Source: Achromobacter xylosoxidans (GTDB lineage: Bacteria; Pseudomonadota; Gammaproteobacteria; Burkholderiales; Burkholderiaceae_B). From it: DNA of 64,000 nt. Position 1 is the first letter of the stretch. Each line of letters opens with the position of its first letter. The DNA lies in the NCBI RefSeq assembly GCF_001457475.1, contig NZ_LN831029.1, positions 5,394,001 to 5,458,000 on the forward strand, given 5' to 3'. Shown piece after piece: positions 8,555 through 16,430 of the stretch. The translations under genes and the position numbers were made by a program. The notes under the pieces are model-generated. The model was not told the origin of the DNA. It ran no database searches and worked only from the letters and a program-made list of their open reading frames with translations.

Positions 8555-8588
8555 ATCACAGCCATTCCTGATGAAGCTGATATGACAG
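8555..8588 (-). promoter_or_regulatory. Pho-box-like site with -10, directed to phnG
   Basis: Read leftward, CTGTCAT (8582-8588), a 4-bp spacer and GCTTCAT (8571-8577) match the PhoB direct-repeat layout (7+4+7). The first repeat is perfect and the second shares TCAT. Ten bases on is TGTGAT (8555-8560), placed as a -10 would be in a PhoB-activated promoter. The site overlaps the candidate phnF start codon at 8582, which slightly favours the later phnF start at 8603. Confidence 0.5.
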
Positions 8589-9325
8589 CACGAGCACATT
8601 CCATGGTCGAAAGAGGTTCCGGCATCGCCGTGTGGCGACAGATTGGCGAGTCCCTGGCGGACGACATCCGCAACAAGCTGTACACGGCGGGCGAACAACT
8701 GCCCTCCGAACCGGAACTGGCCGCCAAGTTCTCCGTCAACCGCCACACCATCCGGCGCGCCATGGGCGAACTGGAACAGAGCGGACTGGTGCGCATCGAG
8801 CAGGGCCGCGGCACCTTCGTGCAGGAACACGCCATCGACTACGCCATCGGCAAGCGCACGCGCTTTTCCGAGAACCTGCGCAGCCAGGGCATGCTGGGCC
8901 ACCTCGAAGCGCTGGGCAGCCAGACGCTGCGCGCGGCCGAGATCGCCAAGCACCTGGGCCTGGCGCGCAACGCCCCGCTGCTGCGGGTGCAGATGGTCGG
9001 CAAGGCCGAGAACCGCCCCATCAGCGCCTCGGAACACTACTTCGACGAAAAGCGCTTCCCCGATTTCATCGAGCGCATGAACACCCTGCGCTCGGTGTCC
9101 AAGGTCTACGCCCATTACGGCATCGGCGACTACACCCGCAAGTGGTCGCGCATCACCGCCACCCTGCCGTCGCCGGAGGTGGCGCGCATCCTGGGCCAAC
9201 CCAAGACACGCCCGATCCTGCAGGTGGAAGCCCTGAACGTCGACCAGGCCGGCGCGCCGCTGCAATACAGCATCACCCGCTTCGTGGGCGACCTGGTGCA
9301 ACTCATGGTGGCGGACGACAGTTGA
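8582..9325 (+). CDS. phnF: GntR/UTRA-family transcriptional regulator PhnF
   Basis: A 247-residue regulator with an N-terminal winged helix ('LPSEPELAAKFSVNRHTIRRAMGELEQSGLVRIEQGRGTFV'-type text near residues 40-80, in which the helix-turn-helix is clear) and a C-terminal UTRA ligand domain of the HutC subfamily ('ISASEHYFDEKRFPDF'). It diverges from phnG. It probably binds the two TCTAGA sites at 8432 and 9379, repressing the phn genes until a phosphonate intermediate appears. Start choice is uncertain: ATG 8582 and ATG 8603 are both in frame, neither has a strong Shine-Dalgarno, and the Pho-box-like site overlaps 8582. Confidence 0.88.
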   Translation: MTARAHSMVERGSGIAVWRQIGESLADDIRNKLYTAGEQLPSEPELAAKFSVNRHTIRRAMGELEQSGLVRIEQGRGTFVQEHAIDYAIGKRTRFSENLRSQGMLGHLEALGSQTLRAAEIAKHLGLARNAPLLRVQMVGKAENRPISASEHYFDEKRFPDFIERMNTLRSVSKVYAHYGIGDYTRKWSRITATLPSPEVARILGQPKTRPILQVEALNVDQAGAPLQYSITRFVGDLVQLMVADDS

Positions 9326-9333
9326 GCGCGGCT

Positions 9334-9355
9334 GCGGCCGCTTTCCGGCGGCCGC
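9334..9355 (+). terminator. Hairpin after phnF
   Basis: GCGGCCGC (9334-9341) and its copy (9348-9355) form a perfect 8-bp stem with a 6-nt loop just past the phnF stop. No U-tract follows, so it may be a weak or Rho-assisted end. Confidence 0.35.
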
Positions 9356-9378
9356 GCGGGCGGCACGGCGATTTCACT

Positions 9379-9393
9379 CATCTAGACATCTGG
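9379..9393. promoter_or_regulatory. PhnF-like operator at the second phnM
   Basis: CATCTAGACATCTGG matches the phnG-side site CGTCTAGACGACTGG in 12 of 15 positions, including TCTAGAC and CTGG. It lies 30 bp before the start of the divergent phnM gene at 9423. Shared spacing and sequence suggest one regulator for both transcripts. Confidence 0.6.
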
Positions 9394-9422
9394 TTGTAAT
9401 GCAACACCGCTAACTTCCCTTC

Positions 9423-10619
9423 ATGAACCAAGCACACGCCCCCTCGCCCCTGGCCGGTGTCACAGGCCAACGTATCCTGACCCCGCGCGGCATCGAGCAC
9501 GCCAGCCTGCGATTCCACGCCGGACTGATCGACGACGCCGGCGGCACGCCCGCGCGCGGCGCGGCCTGGTTCGACGCCGGCGACCTGCTGGTGCTGCCCG
9601 GCATCGTCGACCTGCACGGCGATGCCTTCGAGCGCGCCATCATGCCGCGCCCCAGCGTCACCTTCCCCTACGACGGCGCGCTGTTCGACGTCGACCGCCA
9701 GTTGCTGGCCAACGGCATCACCACCGAATTCCACGGCGTCACGCTGTCGTGGGAAGGCGGCCTGCGCGGCGAGGCCTACGCCGAGCGCATGTTCGCCGCG
9801 CTCGAACGCATGCGGCACCTCATGGGCGCGCGCCACTACGTGCATCTGCGCTTCGAGACCCACCACGTCGGCGGCGTCGAGACCGCCCAGCAATGGATCC
9901 GCGACGGGCGCGTGCGCTTCGTCGCCCTCAATGACCACCTGCCCAGCATGGCGCGCCGCCTGGGCGATGACCGCAAGCTGCTGCAATACGCCGACCGCGC
10001 CGAATGCGACCTGGACACCTTCCAGGAGCGCATCCGCCGCGCCATGGGCGCGGCCGACTCGGTGGCCGACGCCATGCGCGAGCTGACCGCCAGCGCCCAG
10101 GCGGCCGGACTGCGGGTCGCCTCGCACGACGATCCCGACGCCGCCACCCGCCGCTACTACCACCAACTGGGTTGCGGCGTGGCGGAATTCCCGCTGACGC
10201 GCGACGCCGCCAGCGTGGCCCGCGACCTGGGCAACTCGGTGGTGTTCGGCGCGCCCAACGTGGTGCGCGGCGGCAGCCACACCAACGCCCCCAGCGCCAC
10301 CGAAATGGTCCGCGCCGGGTTGTGCGACATCCTGACCTCCGACTATTACTACCCCGCGCCGCTGGCGGCGGCGCTGCGCCTGGTGAACGACGGCGTGCTG
10401 CCCCTGGAGCAGGCCTGGAACCTGGTGTCGCTGAACCCGGCGCGCGCCGCCGGCCTGCAGGATCGCGGCATGCTGGCGCCCGGCCTGATCGCCGACGCCA
10501 TCGTGGTCGACGACCAGGTGCCCGGACTGCCGCGCGTCTGCGCCGCCATCGTCGGCGGCGAGCTGCGCTACGCCACCCGCGCCTTCGGCGACGACCGCCA
10601 CCAGCGCATGGCGGCCTGA
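9423..10619 (+). CDS. Divergent PhnM-like amidohydrolase (second copy)
   Basis: A 398-residue PhnM-family protein. It has 'GIVDLHGDAFERAIMPRP' near residue 62 (metal-binding His and Asp), 'SHDDPDAAT', 'FGAPNVVRGGSH' and 'LTSDYYYPA', all family features. In place of the usual MDHSPGQ motif it reads 'LNDHLPSMARR', so it is a distinct branch from the phnM at 2625. The role may be hydrolysis of a related triphosphate or a backup activity. It starts a short rightward operon with the DUF1045 gene (2-nt gap) and phnN, behind its own TCTAGA operator. Shine-Dalgarno strength is poor. Confidence 0.85.
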   Translation: MNQAHAPSPLAGVTGQRILTPRGIEHASLRFHAGLIDDAGGTPARGAAWFDAGDLLVLPGIVDLHGDAFERAIMPRPSVTFPYDGALFDVDRQLLANGITTEFHGVTLSWEGGLRGEAYAERMFAALERMRHLMGARHYVHLRFETHHVGGVETAQQWIRDGRVRFVALNDHLPSMARRLGDDRKLLQYADRAECDLDTFQERIRRAMGAADSVADAMRELTASAQAAGLRVASHDDPDAATRRYYHQLGCGVAEFPLTRDAASVARDLGNSVVFGAPNVVRGGSHTNAPSATEMVRAGLCDILTSDYYYPAPLAAALRLVNDGVLPLEQAWNLVSLNPARAAGLQDRGMLAPGLIADAIVVDDQVPGLPRVCAAIVGGELRYATRAFGDDRHQRMAA

Positions 10620-10621
10620 CC

Positions 10622-11365
10622 ATGCCGTCGGCCCACCGCTACGCGCTGTATCTCGCCCCCACCGGCCCCTGGCGTGAGCTGGGCAGCCGCTGGCTGGGCC
10701 GTTGCGCCGACACCGGCGCGGCCCTGCCGCCACTGCCCGGCCAGCCCGAGGCCGCGCGCGACTGGACCGCGGCGCCGCGCCATTACGGCCTGCACGCCAC
10801 GCTGAAGCCGCCCTTCCGGCTGCGCGCCGGCGCCACGCCGCGGGATGTGGACGCCGCCGCGCGCCGCCTCGCCGCCGGCGACAGCGCCTTCGGCATCCAG
10901 CTCGAATGCGAGCCGCTGCGCGGCTTCCTGGCCTGGCGCATCGCATCCTCCGACGCCGACGGCCGCGCCCGCATCAACGCCCTGGCCGCCGCCGCCGTGC
11001 GCGGCCTGGACGACCTGCGCGCCGCGCCCGGCGCCGACGAACTGGCCCGGCGCCAGGCGCATGCGCTATCGCCCGAACAGCAGGCCATGCTGGCGCGCTG
11101 GGGCTACCCCTACGTGTTCGATACCTTCACCTTCCACATCACGCTGACCGGCAAGCTCGACGGCGAAGCGCTGGAACAGGCCCGGGCAGGCATCGCCGCC
11201 TTCGCCGACCCATTGCGCGGCCAGCCCATGCCGGTGCCCGGCGTGAGCGTGTATGTACAGCCGGAAGCGGGCGCCGACTTCATCGCGGCGCGCCACTACC
11301 GCTTCGACGGCGGCCACGTCGACGCGGCGGGCGCGGCCTACCTGGAAGGACCAGCCGCGGCATGA
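10622..11365 (+). CDS. DUF1045 phosphonate-metabolism protein (2H phosphodiesterase)
   Basis: A 247-residue member of DUF1045, a family tied to phn operons. The two H-x-T-L motifs of the 2H phosphoesterase superfamily are visible: 'HATLKPPF' near residue 59 and 'HITLTGKL' near residue 173. These pairs usually open cyclic phosphates. No metallo-beta-lactamase PhnP is encoded in the window, so this protein may do PhnP's job of opening ribose 1,2-cyclic phosphate 5-phosphate; that role is an inference. It is 2 nt after the phnM-like gene and overlaps phnN by 4 bp. Confidence 0.85.
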   Translation: MPSAHRYALYLAPTGPWRELGSRWLGRCADTGAALPPLPGQPEAARDWTAAPRHYGLHATLKPPFRLRAGATPRDVDAAARRLAAGDSAFGIQLECEPLRGFLAWRIASSDADGRARINALAAAAVRGLDDLRAAPGADELARRQAHALSPEQQAMLARWGYPYVFDTFTFHITLTGKLDGEALEQARAGIAAFADPLRGQPMPVPGVSVYVQPEAGADFIAARHYRFDGGHVDAAGAAYLEGPAAA

Positions 11366-11940
11366 ACCCGCCCGTTCCCGCCAGCGGCGAACGCCTGGTC
11401 TACCTGATGGGCGCGTCCGGCAGCGGCAAGGACACCCTGCTGCGGCTGCTGCGCGCCGGCCTGCGCGGCGACGAACCGGTGCTGGTGGCGCACCGCTACA
11501 TCACCCGCGACAGCGGCGCCAGCGAGGACGCGCTGCGCCTGAGCGTCGATGAATTCGCGCGCCGCGCCGCACTGGGCTGCTTCGCCCTGCGCTGGGCCAG
11601 CCACGGCCTGCATTACGGCATCGGCATCGAGGTCGATACCTGGCTGGACGGCGGCGCGGCCGTCATCGTCAACGGCTCGCGCGCCCACCTGGCCGAAGCG
11701 CACCGGCGCTATCCGGCGCTGACGGCGGTGGAGATCACCGTCGATCCCGCGCGGCTAGCGCAGCGGCTGGCGGCGCGCGGCCGCGAATCCCCTGAACAGA
11801 TCAGCCAGCGCCTGTTGCGCGCCGCGCAGGACTTCCCCGTCCCCGACGGTTGCCGCCTGCTGCGCGTCGCCAACAACGGCGCGCCGGAAGCCGCCGCCGC
11901 CGAATTGCTGGATATCGCCCGCGGCCGCCTCATCGCATAG
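11362..11940 (+). CDS. phnN: Ribose 1,5-bisphosphate phosphokinase PhnN
   Basis: A 192-residue kinase of guanylate-kinase-like fold that makes phosphoribosyl diphosphate from ribose 1,5-bisphosphate, the final salvage step of the C-P lyase pathway. The P-loop 'GASGSGKDT' (about 17-25) is clear, followed by 'VAHRYITR' and 'LRWASHGLHYGI', typical of PhnN. The start overlaps the DUF1045 stop (ATGA), so translation is coupled. It is the last gene of the three-gene rightward unit and is convergent with the LysR gene. Confidence 0.93.
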   Translation: MNPPVPASGERLVYLMGASGSGKDTLLRLLRAGLRGDEPVLVAHRYITRDSGASEDALRLSVDEFARRAALGCFALRWASHGLHYGIGIEVDTWLDGGAAVIVNGSRAHLAEAHRRYPALTAVEITVDPARLAQRLAARGRESPEQISQRLLRAAQDFPVPDGCRLLRVANNGAPEAAAAELLDIARGRLIA

Positions 11941-11981
11941 ACCGCGCGGAGCGCCAGGCAGCCCGGACGCGGCCGCACGCC

Positions 11982-12941
11982 TCAAGCCCGCGGCCGCGCG
12001 TCCTGGCCAAGGTCCGCGCACAACTCCAGCAGGATGTCCGAAAAGCGTTCCTCGGCCGCCAGCGCCTGCTCGCGCCGGCGGCGGATCAGGTTGATGGGCG
12101 GCAGCTCCCAACCGAAATCCCACGGCACCATGCCGAGCTTGCCGCGCTGGCACAGCTCGCGCGCGATGTCTTCCGGCACCACCGACACCAGCGCGGGGTT
12201 GGCGCTGAGCATGCCTTCGATCACGTCGGTGGAATAGGCCTCCAGCACCGGCGATGGCGAGCGCAGGCCGGCGCGGATGAAGTGTTCGACGATCAATTGC
12301 CGCGTCGGCGTGTTCACCGCCGGCAGCACCCAGTCCATCCCCGCCAGTTGCGCCCAGTCCGGCGCCCGCCGCGCCAGGCGCTGCGCCAGGCGGCTGTGCG
12401 CGATCACGCGCGGCCGCTGCCGGTACAGCACCCGATGGTCCAGGTCATCTTGCGCCACCGTCGACGTGGCGCGGCTGATGACGCAGTCGAGTTCGTGCCG
12501 CCGCAGCATCGGCACCAGGTGATCGGTCGTCGCCCGGTGCAGCGTCAGGGTGACGCCATGGCGCTGGTGCAGCCGGCCAATGGCCGCGGTCAGCAGCGCG
12601 CTCGATACATACGGCACCACGCCCACGTGCAGGTGGGCGGCCCGGCCATCGTGCAGCGCCTCGACCTCGCGCGCCCACAGGTCCAGGTCGCTCTGCATGC
12701 GCCGGGCGCGCACCAGCGCCAGCTCGCCCAGCGGCGTGGGCTGCATGCCGCGCCCGGTGCGCAGGAACAGCGGCGCGCCGAAAATGGCCTCCAGCTCGGC
12801 CAGCGCCTTGGTGGCGGCCGGCTGGCTGATGCCGGTGGCCGCCGCCACGCGCGTCAGCGTGCCGTGGCGGGCGATGTTTTCCAGCAGCACCAGGTGGCGT
12901 TGACGCAGGCGGTTGGCAAGTCGGGCGGCATCCCAGGTCAC
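11982..12941 (-). CDS. LysR-family transcriptional regulator
   Basis: A 319-residue LysR-type regulator. The winged helix-turn-helix lies at about 18-75 ('LLENIARHGTLTRVAAATGISQPAATKALAELE'-type text), followed by a substrate-binding effector domain from about 95. It is divergently transcribed from the gamma-glutamyltransferase-like gene, with a dyad ATAAC-N6-GTTAT between them, so it probably controls that gene, the Bug and GAF genes and itself. The inducer is unknown, perhaps a gamma-glutamyl or carboxylate compound. It sits inside the phn region but shows no sequence link to it. Confidence 0.9.
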   Translation of the reverse strand: MTWDAARLANRLRQRHLVLLENIARHGTLTRVAAATGISQPAATKALAELEAIFGAPLFLRTGRGMQPTPLGELALVRARRMQSDLDLWAREVEALHDGRAAHLHVGVVPYVSSALLTAAIGRLHQRHGVTLTLHRATTDHLVPMLRRHELDCVISRATSTVAQDDLDHRVLYRQRPRVIAHSRLAQRLARRAPDWAQLAGMDWVLPAVNTPTRQLIVEHFIRAGLRSPSPVLEAYSTDVIEGMLSANPALVSVVPEDIARELCQRGKLGMVPWDFGWELPPINLIRRRREQALAAEERFSDILLELCADLGQDARPRA

Positions 12942-12953
12942 GGGCGCATTCCT

Positions 12954-12969
12954 ATAACTGATTGGTTAT
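12954..12969. promoter_or_regulatory. LysR-type dyad between lysR and ggt-like genes
   Basis: ATAAC-N6-GTTAT is an inverted repeat with the T-N11-A layout of LysR sites, centred 20 bp upstream of the LysR start and about 88 bp from the ggt-like start. The flanks are AT-rich against a GC-rich background. Confidence 0.5.
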
Positions 12970-13048
12970 TCAATTATGCCAACAATGGCTTCCTGAGTTA
13001 TTTCAGGCTCCTATACTGCGACGAAACCCATCCTTGCCCGTACCGTCC

Positions 13049-14881
13049 ATGTCCACCTTCACCACCCGTCCGGAAATCCGCGGCACCTTCGGCGTCGTCT
13101 CGTCCACCCACTGGCTGGCCTCGCAGGTCGCCATGGGCGTGCTGGAGCGCGGCGGCAATGCCTTCGACGCCGCGGTGGCCGGCGGCTTCACGCTGCAGAT
13201 CGTCGAGCCGCACCTGAACGGCCCCGGCGGCGAAGTGCCGATCCTGCTGTGGAGCGAACGGGAGAGCCGCATGCGCGCCCTGTGCGGCCAGGGACCGGCG
13301 CCGGCGCTGGCGACGCCCGCCTACTTTCGCGGACTGGGCGTGGACCTGGTGCCCGGCATCGGCCTGCTGCCCGCCACCGTGCCCGGCGCGTTCGGCGCCT
13401 GGCTGACCCTGCTGCGCGACTACGGCACCTGGGAACTGGCCGACGTACTGCGCCCGGCCATCGACTACGCCCGCAACGGTTTTCCGCTGGTGCCGCGCAT
13501 CTCGCAGGCCATCCTGGCGGTGCAGGCCCTGTTCCGCGACGAATGGACCAGCTCGGCCGCCGTCTGGCTGCCCGACGGCAAGGTGCCCGCGCCCGGCGCG
13601 CTGCTGCGCACGCCGGCCATCGCCGCCACCTACACCCGCATCCTGGACGAGGCGCACGCGGCGGCAACCGACCGCAATGGCCGCATCGATGCCGCGCTGG
13701 CCATCTGGTACCGCGGTTTCGTGGCCGACGAGATAGACGCCTACTACACCCATGAAGCCGTGCGCGACACCACCGGCCAGCGCAATCGCGGCCTGCTGCG
13801 CAAGGCCGACCTGGCCGACTGGCGCGCCCGCTACGACGATCCCGTCACGCTGCAATACGGCCGCTACACCGTGGCCAAGTGCGGCGTGTGGTCGCAAGGC
13901 CCGGTACACCTGCAACAGCTGGCGCTGCTGCGCCACCTGGAGATGGACGGCCTGGACCCGGCCTCGCCGCAGTTCGTGCACCGCGTGGCCGAAGCCGCCA
14001 AGCTGGCCTTCGCCGACCGCGCCGCCTGGTACGGTGATCCCGATTTCGTCGACGTGCCGTTGGCCGCATTGTTGAGCGACGACTACGCCCGGGCGCGCGC
14101 CAGCGGCATCGGCCCCCGCGCCGCCGCCACGCTGCAACCCGGCTCTCCCGCCGGCCGGGCGCCGCGCCTGCCCGACCTGGAGGCCGCCGCCCGCACGCTG
14201 GCTGCCTCGGACACGCGCTTCGGCGTGGGCGAGCCGACTTTCGCGGCGCTGCCGCCGGTGGCGGAATGGGCCGCGCGCGAGATCTTCGTCGGCGATACCT
14301 GCCAGATCGACGTCATCGACCGCGACGGCAACATGGTCGCGGCCACGCCGTCCGGCGGTTGGCTGTCGTCCAGCCCGGTGGTGCCGGCGCTGGGCTTCCC
14401 GCTGACCACGCGATTGCAGATGACCTGGCTGGACGACGGCGTGCCCGGCCAGCTGCAACCCGGCAAGCGGCCCTGCACCACGCTGTCGCCCGGCCTGGTG
14501 TTGCGCGACGGCCAACCCTACATGGCCTTCGGCACGCCCGGCGGCGACCAGCAGGACCAGTGGACGGTGGCCTTCTTCCTGCGCCATGCCATGGGCCTGA
14601 ACCTGCAGGAGGCGATCGATGCGCCGTCCTGGCACATCGATCATTTCCCGGGCTCGTTCTGGCCGCGCGCGCTGACGCTGAACCGCCTGACGGTCGAGGG
14701 CCGCCTGGCCGAAGCCACGCAACAAGCGCTGCGCGAGGCCGGCCATGAGTTGCGTGTCGGCCCCAACTGGTCCGAAGGCCGCATCAGCGCCTGCACCCGC
14801 GAGCCCGCGGCCGGCGGCGGCCTGCTGCTGCGCGCCGCCGCCAACCCGCGCGGCATGCAGGGCTACGCGGTCGGCCGATGA
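13049..14881 (+). CDS. Gamma-glutamyltransferase-family protein
   Basis: A 610-residue N-terminal-nucleophile hydrolase-type protein. It has the N-terminal GGT features 'GVVSSTHWLAS...GGNAFDAAVA' and 'LNGPGGE', and a C-terminal 'GKRPCTTLSPGLVLRDG...FGTPGGDQQDQW' resembling the GGT oxyanion region. The predicted self-cleavage point is the Thr in 'GDTCQIDVIDRDGN', which differs from the classical TTH motif of true GGTs. No signal peptide is evident, so it may be cytoplasmic. Substrates could be glutathione-like or gamma-glutamyl compounds. ATG 13049 is preferred over the in-frame start at 12962, which lies inside the regulatory dyad. A Bug binding protein follows within 57 bp. Confidence 0.85.
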   Translation: MSTFTTRPEIRGTFGVVSSTHWLASQVAMGVLERGGNAFDAAVAGGFTLQIVEPHLNGPGGEVPILLWSERESRMRALCGQGPAPALATPAYFRGLGVDLVPGIGLLPATVPGAFGAWLTLLRDYGTWELADVLRPAIDYARNGFPLVPRISQAILAVQALFRDEWTSSAAVWLPDGKVPAPGALLRTPAIAATYTRILDEAHAAATDRNGRIDAALAIWYRGFVADEIDAYYTHEAVRDTTGQRNRGLLRKADLADWRARYDDPVTLQYGRYTVAKCGVWSQGPVHLQQLALLRHLEMDGLDPASPQFVHRVAEAAKLAFADRAAWYGDPDFVDVPLAALLSDDYARARASGIGPRAAATLQPGSPAGRAPRLPDLEAAARTLAASDTRFGVGEPTFAALPPVAEWAAREIFVGDTCQIDVIDRDGNMVAATPSGGWLSSSPVVPALGFPLTTRLQMTWLDDGVPGQLQPGKRPCTTLSPGLVLRDGQPYMAFGTPGGDQQDQWTVAFFLRHAMGLNLQEAIDAPSWHIDHFPGSFWPRALTLNRLTVEGRLAEATQQALREAGHELRVGPNWSEGRISACTREPAAGGGLLLRAAANPRGMQGYAVGR

Positions 14882-14937
14882 ACCGATTTTCCATCCAGCC
14901 GGCGACGAGACCGGCCTTATCGCAAGGGGTAAACACC

Positions 14938-15909
14938 ATGAAAACCATCCGACGACTGTTGCGCGCCTGCGCCCTCACAGTGGCGTGCGCCGCGCCCGCG
15001 CTGGCGCAGGCCGCCTGGCCCGAAAAGCCGATCACGCTGATCGTGCCGTGGGCCGCCGGCGGCTCCACCGACATCCTGGCGCGCGTGCTGTCCGAAGGAC
15101 TGACACAATCGCTCGGCCAGCCCGTCATCGTCGAGAACCGCTCGGGCGCCTCGGGCAACATCGGCAGCACTTTCGTCGCGCGCGCCAAACCCGACGGCTA
15201 CACGCTGCTGGTCGGCTCGATGAGCACCCACACCATGAACCAGGCGCTCTACGGCAACATGCCGTTCGACGGCGTCAAGGACTTCACGCCGATCGCCGAA
15301 CTGGCGCTGGTCACCAACACCATGGTGGTGCATCCCTCGGTGCCGGCCGCCAACGTCAAGGAATTCATCGACTACGTCAAGGCCAACCCCGACAAGGTGG
15401 CCTACGCCTCGGCCGGCCAGGGTTCGACCAACCACCTGAGCGCCGCGCTGTTCGAGAAGGCCGCGGGCGTGAAGATGATGCACATTCCCTACCGCGGCGG
15501 CGCGCCGGCGGTGCTGGACACGGTGGCCGGCCGCACCCAGGTGCTGTTCAGCGCCGGCACCCAGACCCTGCCGCACGTGCAGACCGGCAAGCTCAAGCTG
15601 CTGGCCGTCACCGAGGAACAGCGTTCGCCGCTGCTGCCCGAGGCGCCGACCGTGGCCGAGACCCTGCCCGGCTACGAACTGTCGGTCTGGTACGGCGCCT
15701 TCGGCCCGGCCGGCATGCCGCCGGAACTGACGACGCGGCTGAACCAGGAGATCAACAAGATTCTCAAGCGGCCCGACGTCGTCAAGAAGATGGGCGACAT
15801 GGGCGTGCTGCTGCTGGACACCACGCCGGAGCAGTTCGGCCAGGTGCTGGCGCGCGATGCCGACAAGTACGGCAAGCTCATCAAGGAACTGGGAATCACC
15901 GCCGAATGA
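14938..15909 (+). CDS. Bug-family tripartite tricarboxylate transporter substrate-binding protein
   Basis: A 323-residue periplasmic protein. The signal peptide ends at about residue 26 ('APALAQA'), and the mature part has Bug hallmarks: 'WPEKPITLIVPWAAGGSTDILAR', 'VENRSGASGNIG' and 'DGYTLLVGS'. Such proteins bind carboxylates or amides for TctAB-type import or signalling. No membrane partners are nearby. ATG 14938 is used because it follows AAGGGG and opens a classic signal peptide, unlike the in-frame start at 14878. It is in line with the ggt-like gene and overlaps the GAF gene by 4 bp, so all three may handle one compound. Confidence 0.93.
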   Translation: MKTIRRLLRACALTVACAAPALAQAAWPEKPITLIVPWAAGGSTDILARVLSEGLTQSLGQPVIVENRSGASGNIGSTFVARAKPDGYTLLVGSMSTHTMNQALYGNMPFDGVKDFTPIAELALVTNTMVVHPSVPAANVKEFIDYVKANPDKVAYASAGQGSTNHLSAALFEKAAGVKMMHIPYRGGAPAVLDTVAGRTQVLFSAGTQTLPHVQTGKLKLLAVTEEQRSPLLPEAPTVAETLPGYELSVWYGAFGPAGMPPELTTRLNQEINKILKRPDVVKKMGDMGVLLLDTTPEQFGQVLARDADKYGKLIKELGITAE

Positions 15910-16397
15910 GCATCACGTCCGACACCGTCGAGCGCCTCGCGCAAGCCTATGACGCGGCCTCGGCCCCGGCGGCCTTCGCCGCGCTCGACACGCACGCCCA
16001 CGCCACGCTGGGGCACACGCTGTGCACCATCAACCGCCATGACGCCGAACGCATGCGGGTGGTGCGGCTGTACAGCTCAAACCCCGCCGCCTATCCGCCC
16101 GGCGGCAGCAAGGACAAGCGCGGCACCGCCTGGGGCCGCCACGTCCTGCTCGAACGCAAGGTCTTCATCGGCGAGGGCAGCGACGCGATCCGCGAGTTCT
16201 TCGACGATCACGACGCCATCCAGGCGCTCGGCCTGCAATCGGTGATCAACGTGCCGGTGGTGTTCGACGGCGCCTGCCTGGGCACCGTCAACTTCCTGAT
16301 GCCGCGCGCGGCGCTGGCGCCGGCGGACATCGCCGCCGCCCGGCTGGCGGGACTGCTGGCCCTGCCCGCCTTCCTGGCGCTCACGCCGGCCGACTGA
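15906..16397 (+). CDS. GAF-domain protein
   Basis: A 163-residue single GAF domain. Diagnostic text includes 'AHATLGHTLCTINRHDAERMRVVRLYSSNPAAYP', 'LQSVINVPVVFDGACLGTVNFL' and a short helical end. GAF domains bind small molecules or act as fRMsr-type reductases; the spaced cysteines of fRMsr are not evident. It overlaps the Bug gene by ATGA and ends the LysR-linked operon. It is convergent with phnE. The ligand is unknown, but the position suggests sensing or handling of the Bug ligand. Confidence 0.8.
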   Translation: MSITSDTVERLAQAYDAASAPAAFAALDTHAHATLGHTLCTINRHDAERMRVVRLYSSNPAAYPPGGSKDKRGTAWGRHVLLERKVFIGEGSDAIREFFDDHDAIQALGLQSVINVPVVFDGACLGTVNFLMPRAALAPADIAAARLAGLLALPAFLALTPAD

Positions 16398-16403
16398 GCC
16401 AAA

Positions 16404-16425
16404 GGGGCGCGCCGCGGCGCGCCCC
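16404..16425. terminator. Convergent hairpin between the GAF gene and phnE
   Basis: GGGGCGCGCC (16404-16413) and GGCGCGCCCC (16416-16425) form a perfect 10-bp palindrome between two convergent genes. On the minus strand a short CCCCTTT follows, so it may end the phnCDE transcript. It is a weak terminator by U-count. Confidence 0.45.
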
Positions 16426-16430
16426 GGCCT

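Noticed and set aside
8435..9301. A leftward frame over phnF
   Set aside because: No protein signature, and it would span the phnG promoter and operator.
11968..11998. GC palindrome between phnN and the LysR gene as a terminator
   Set aside because: The CGCGGCCGC stem has a long loop, no U-tract, and runs into the LysR coding end, so the case is too weak to list as a feature.
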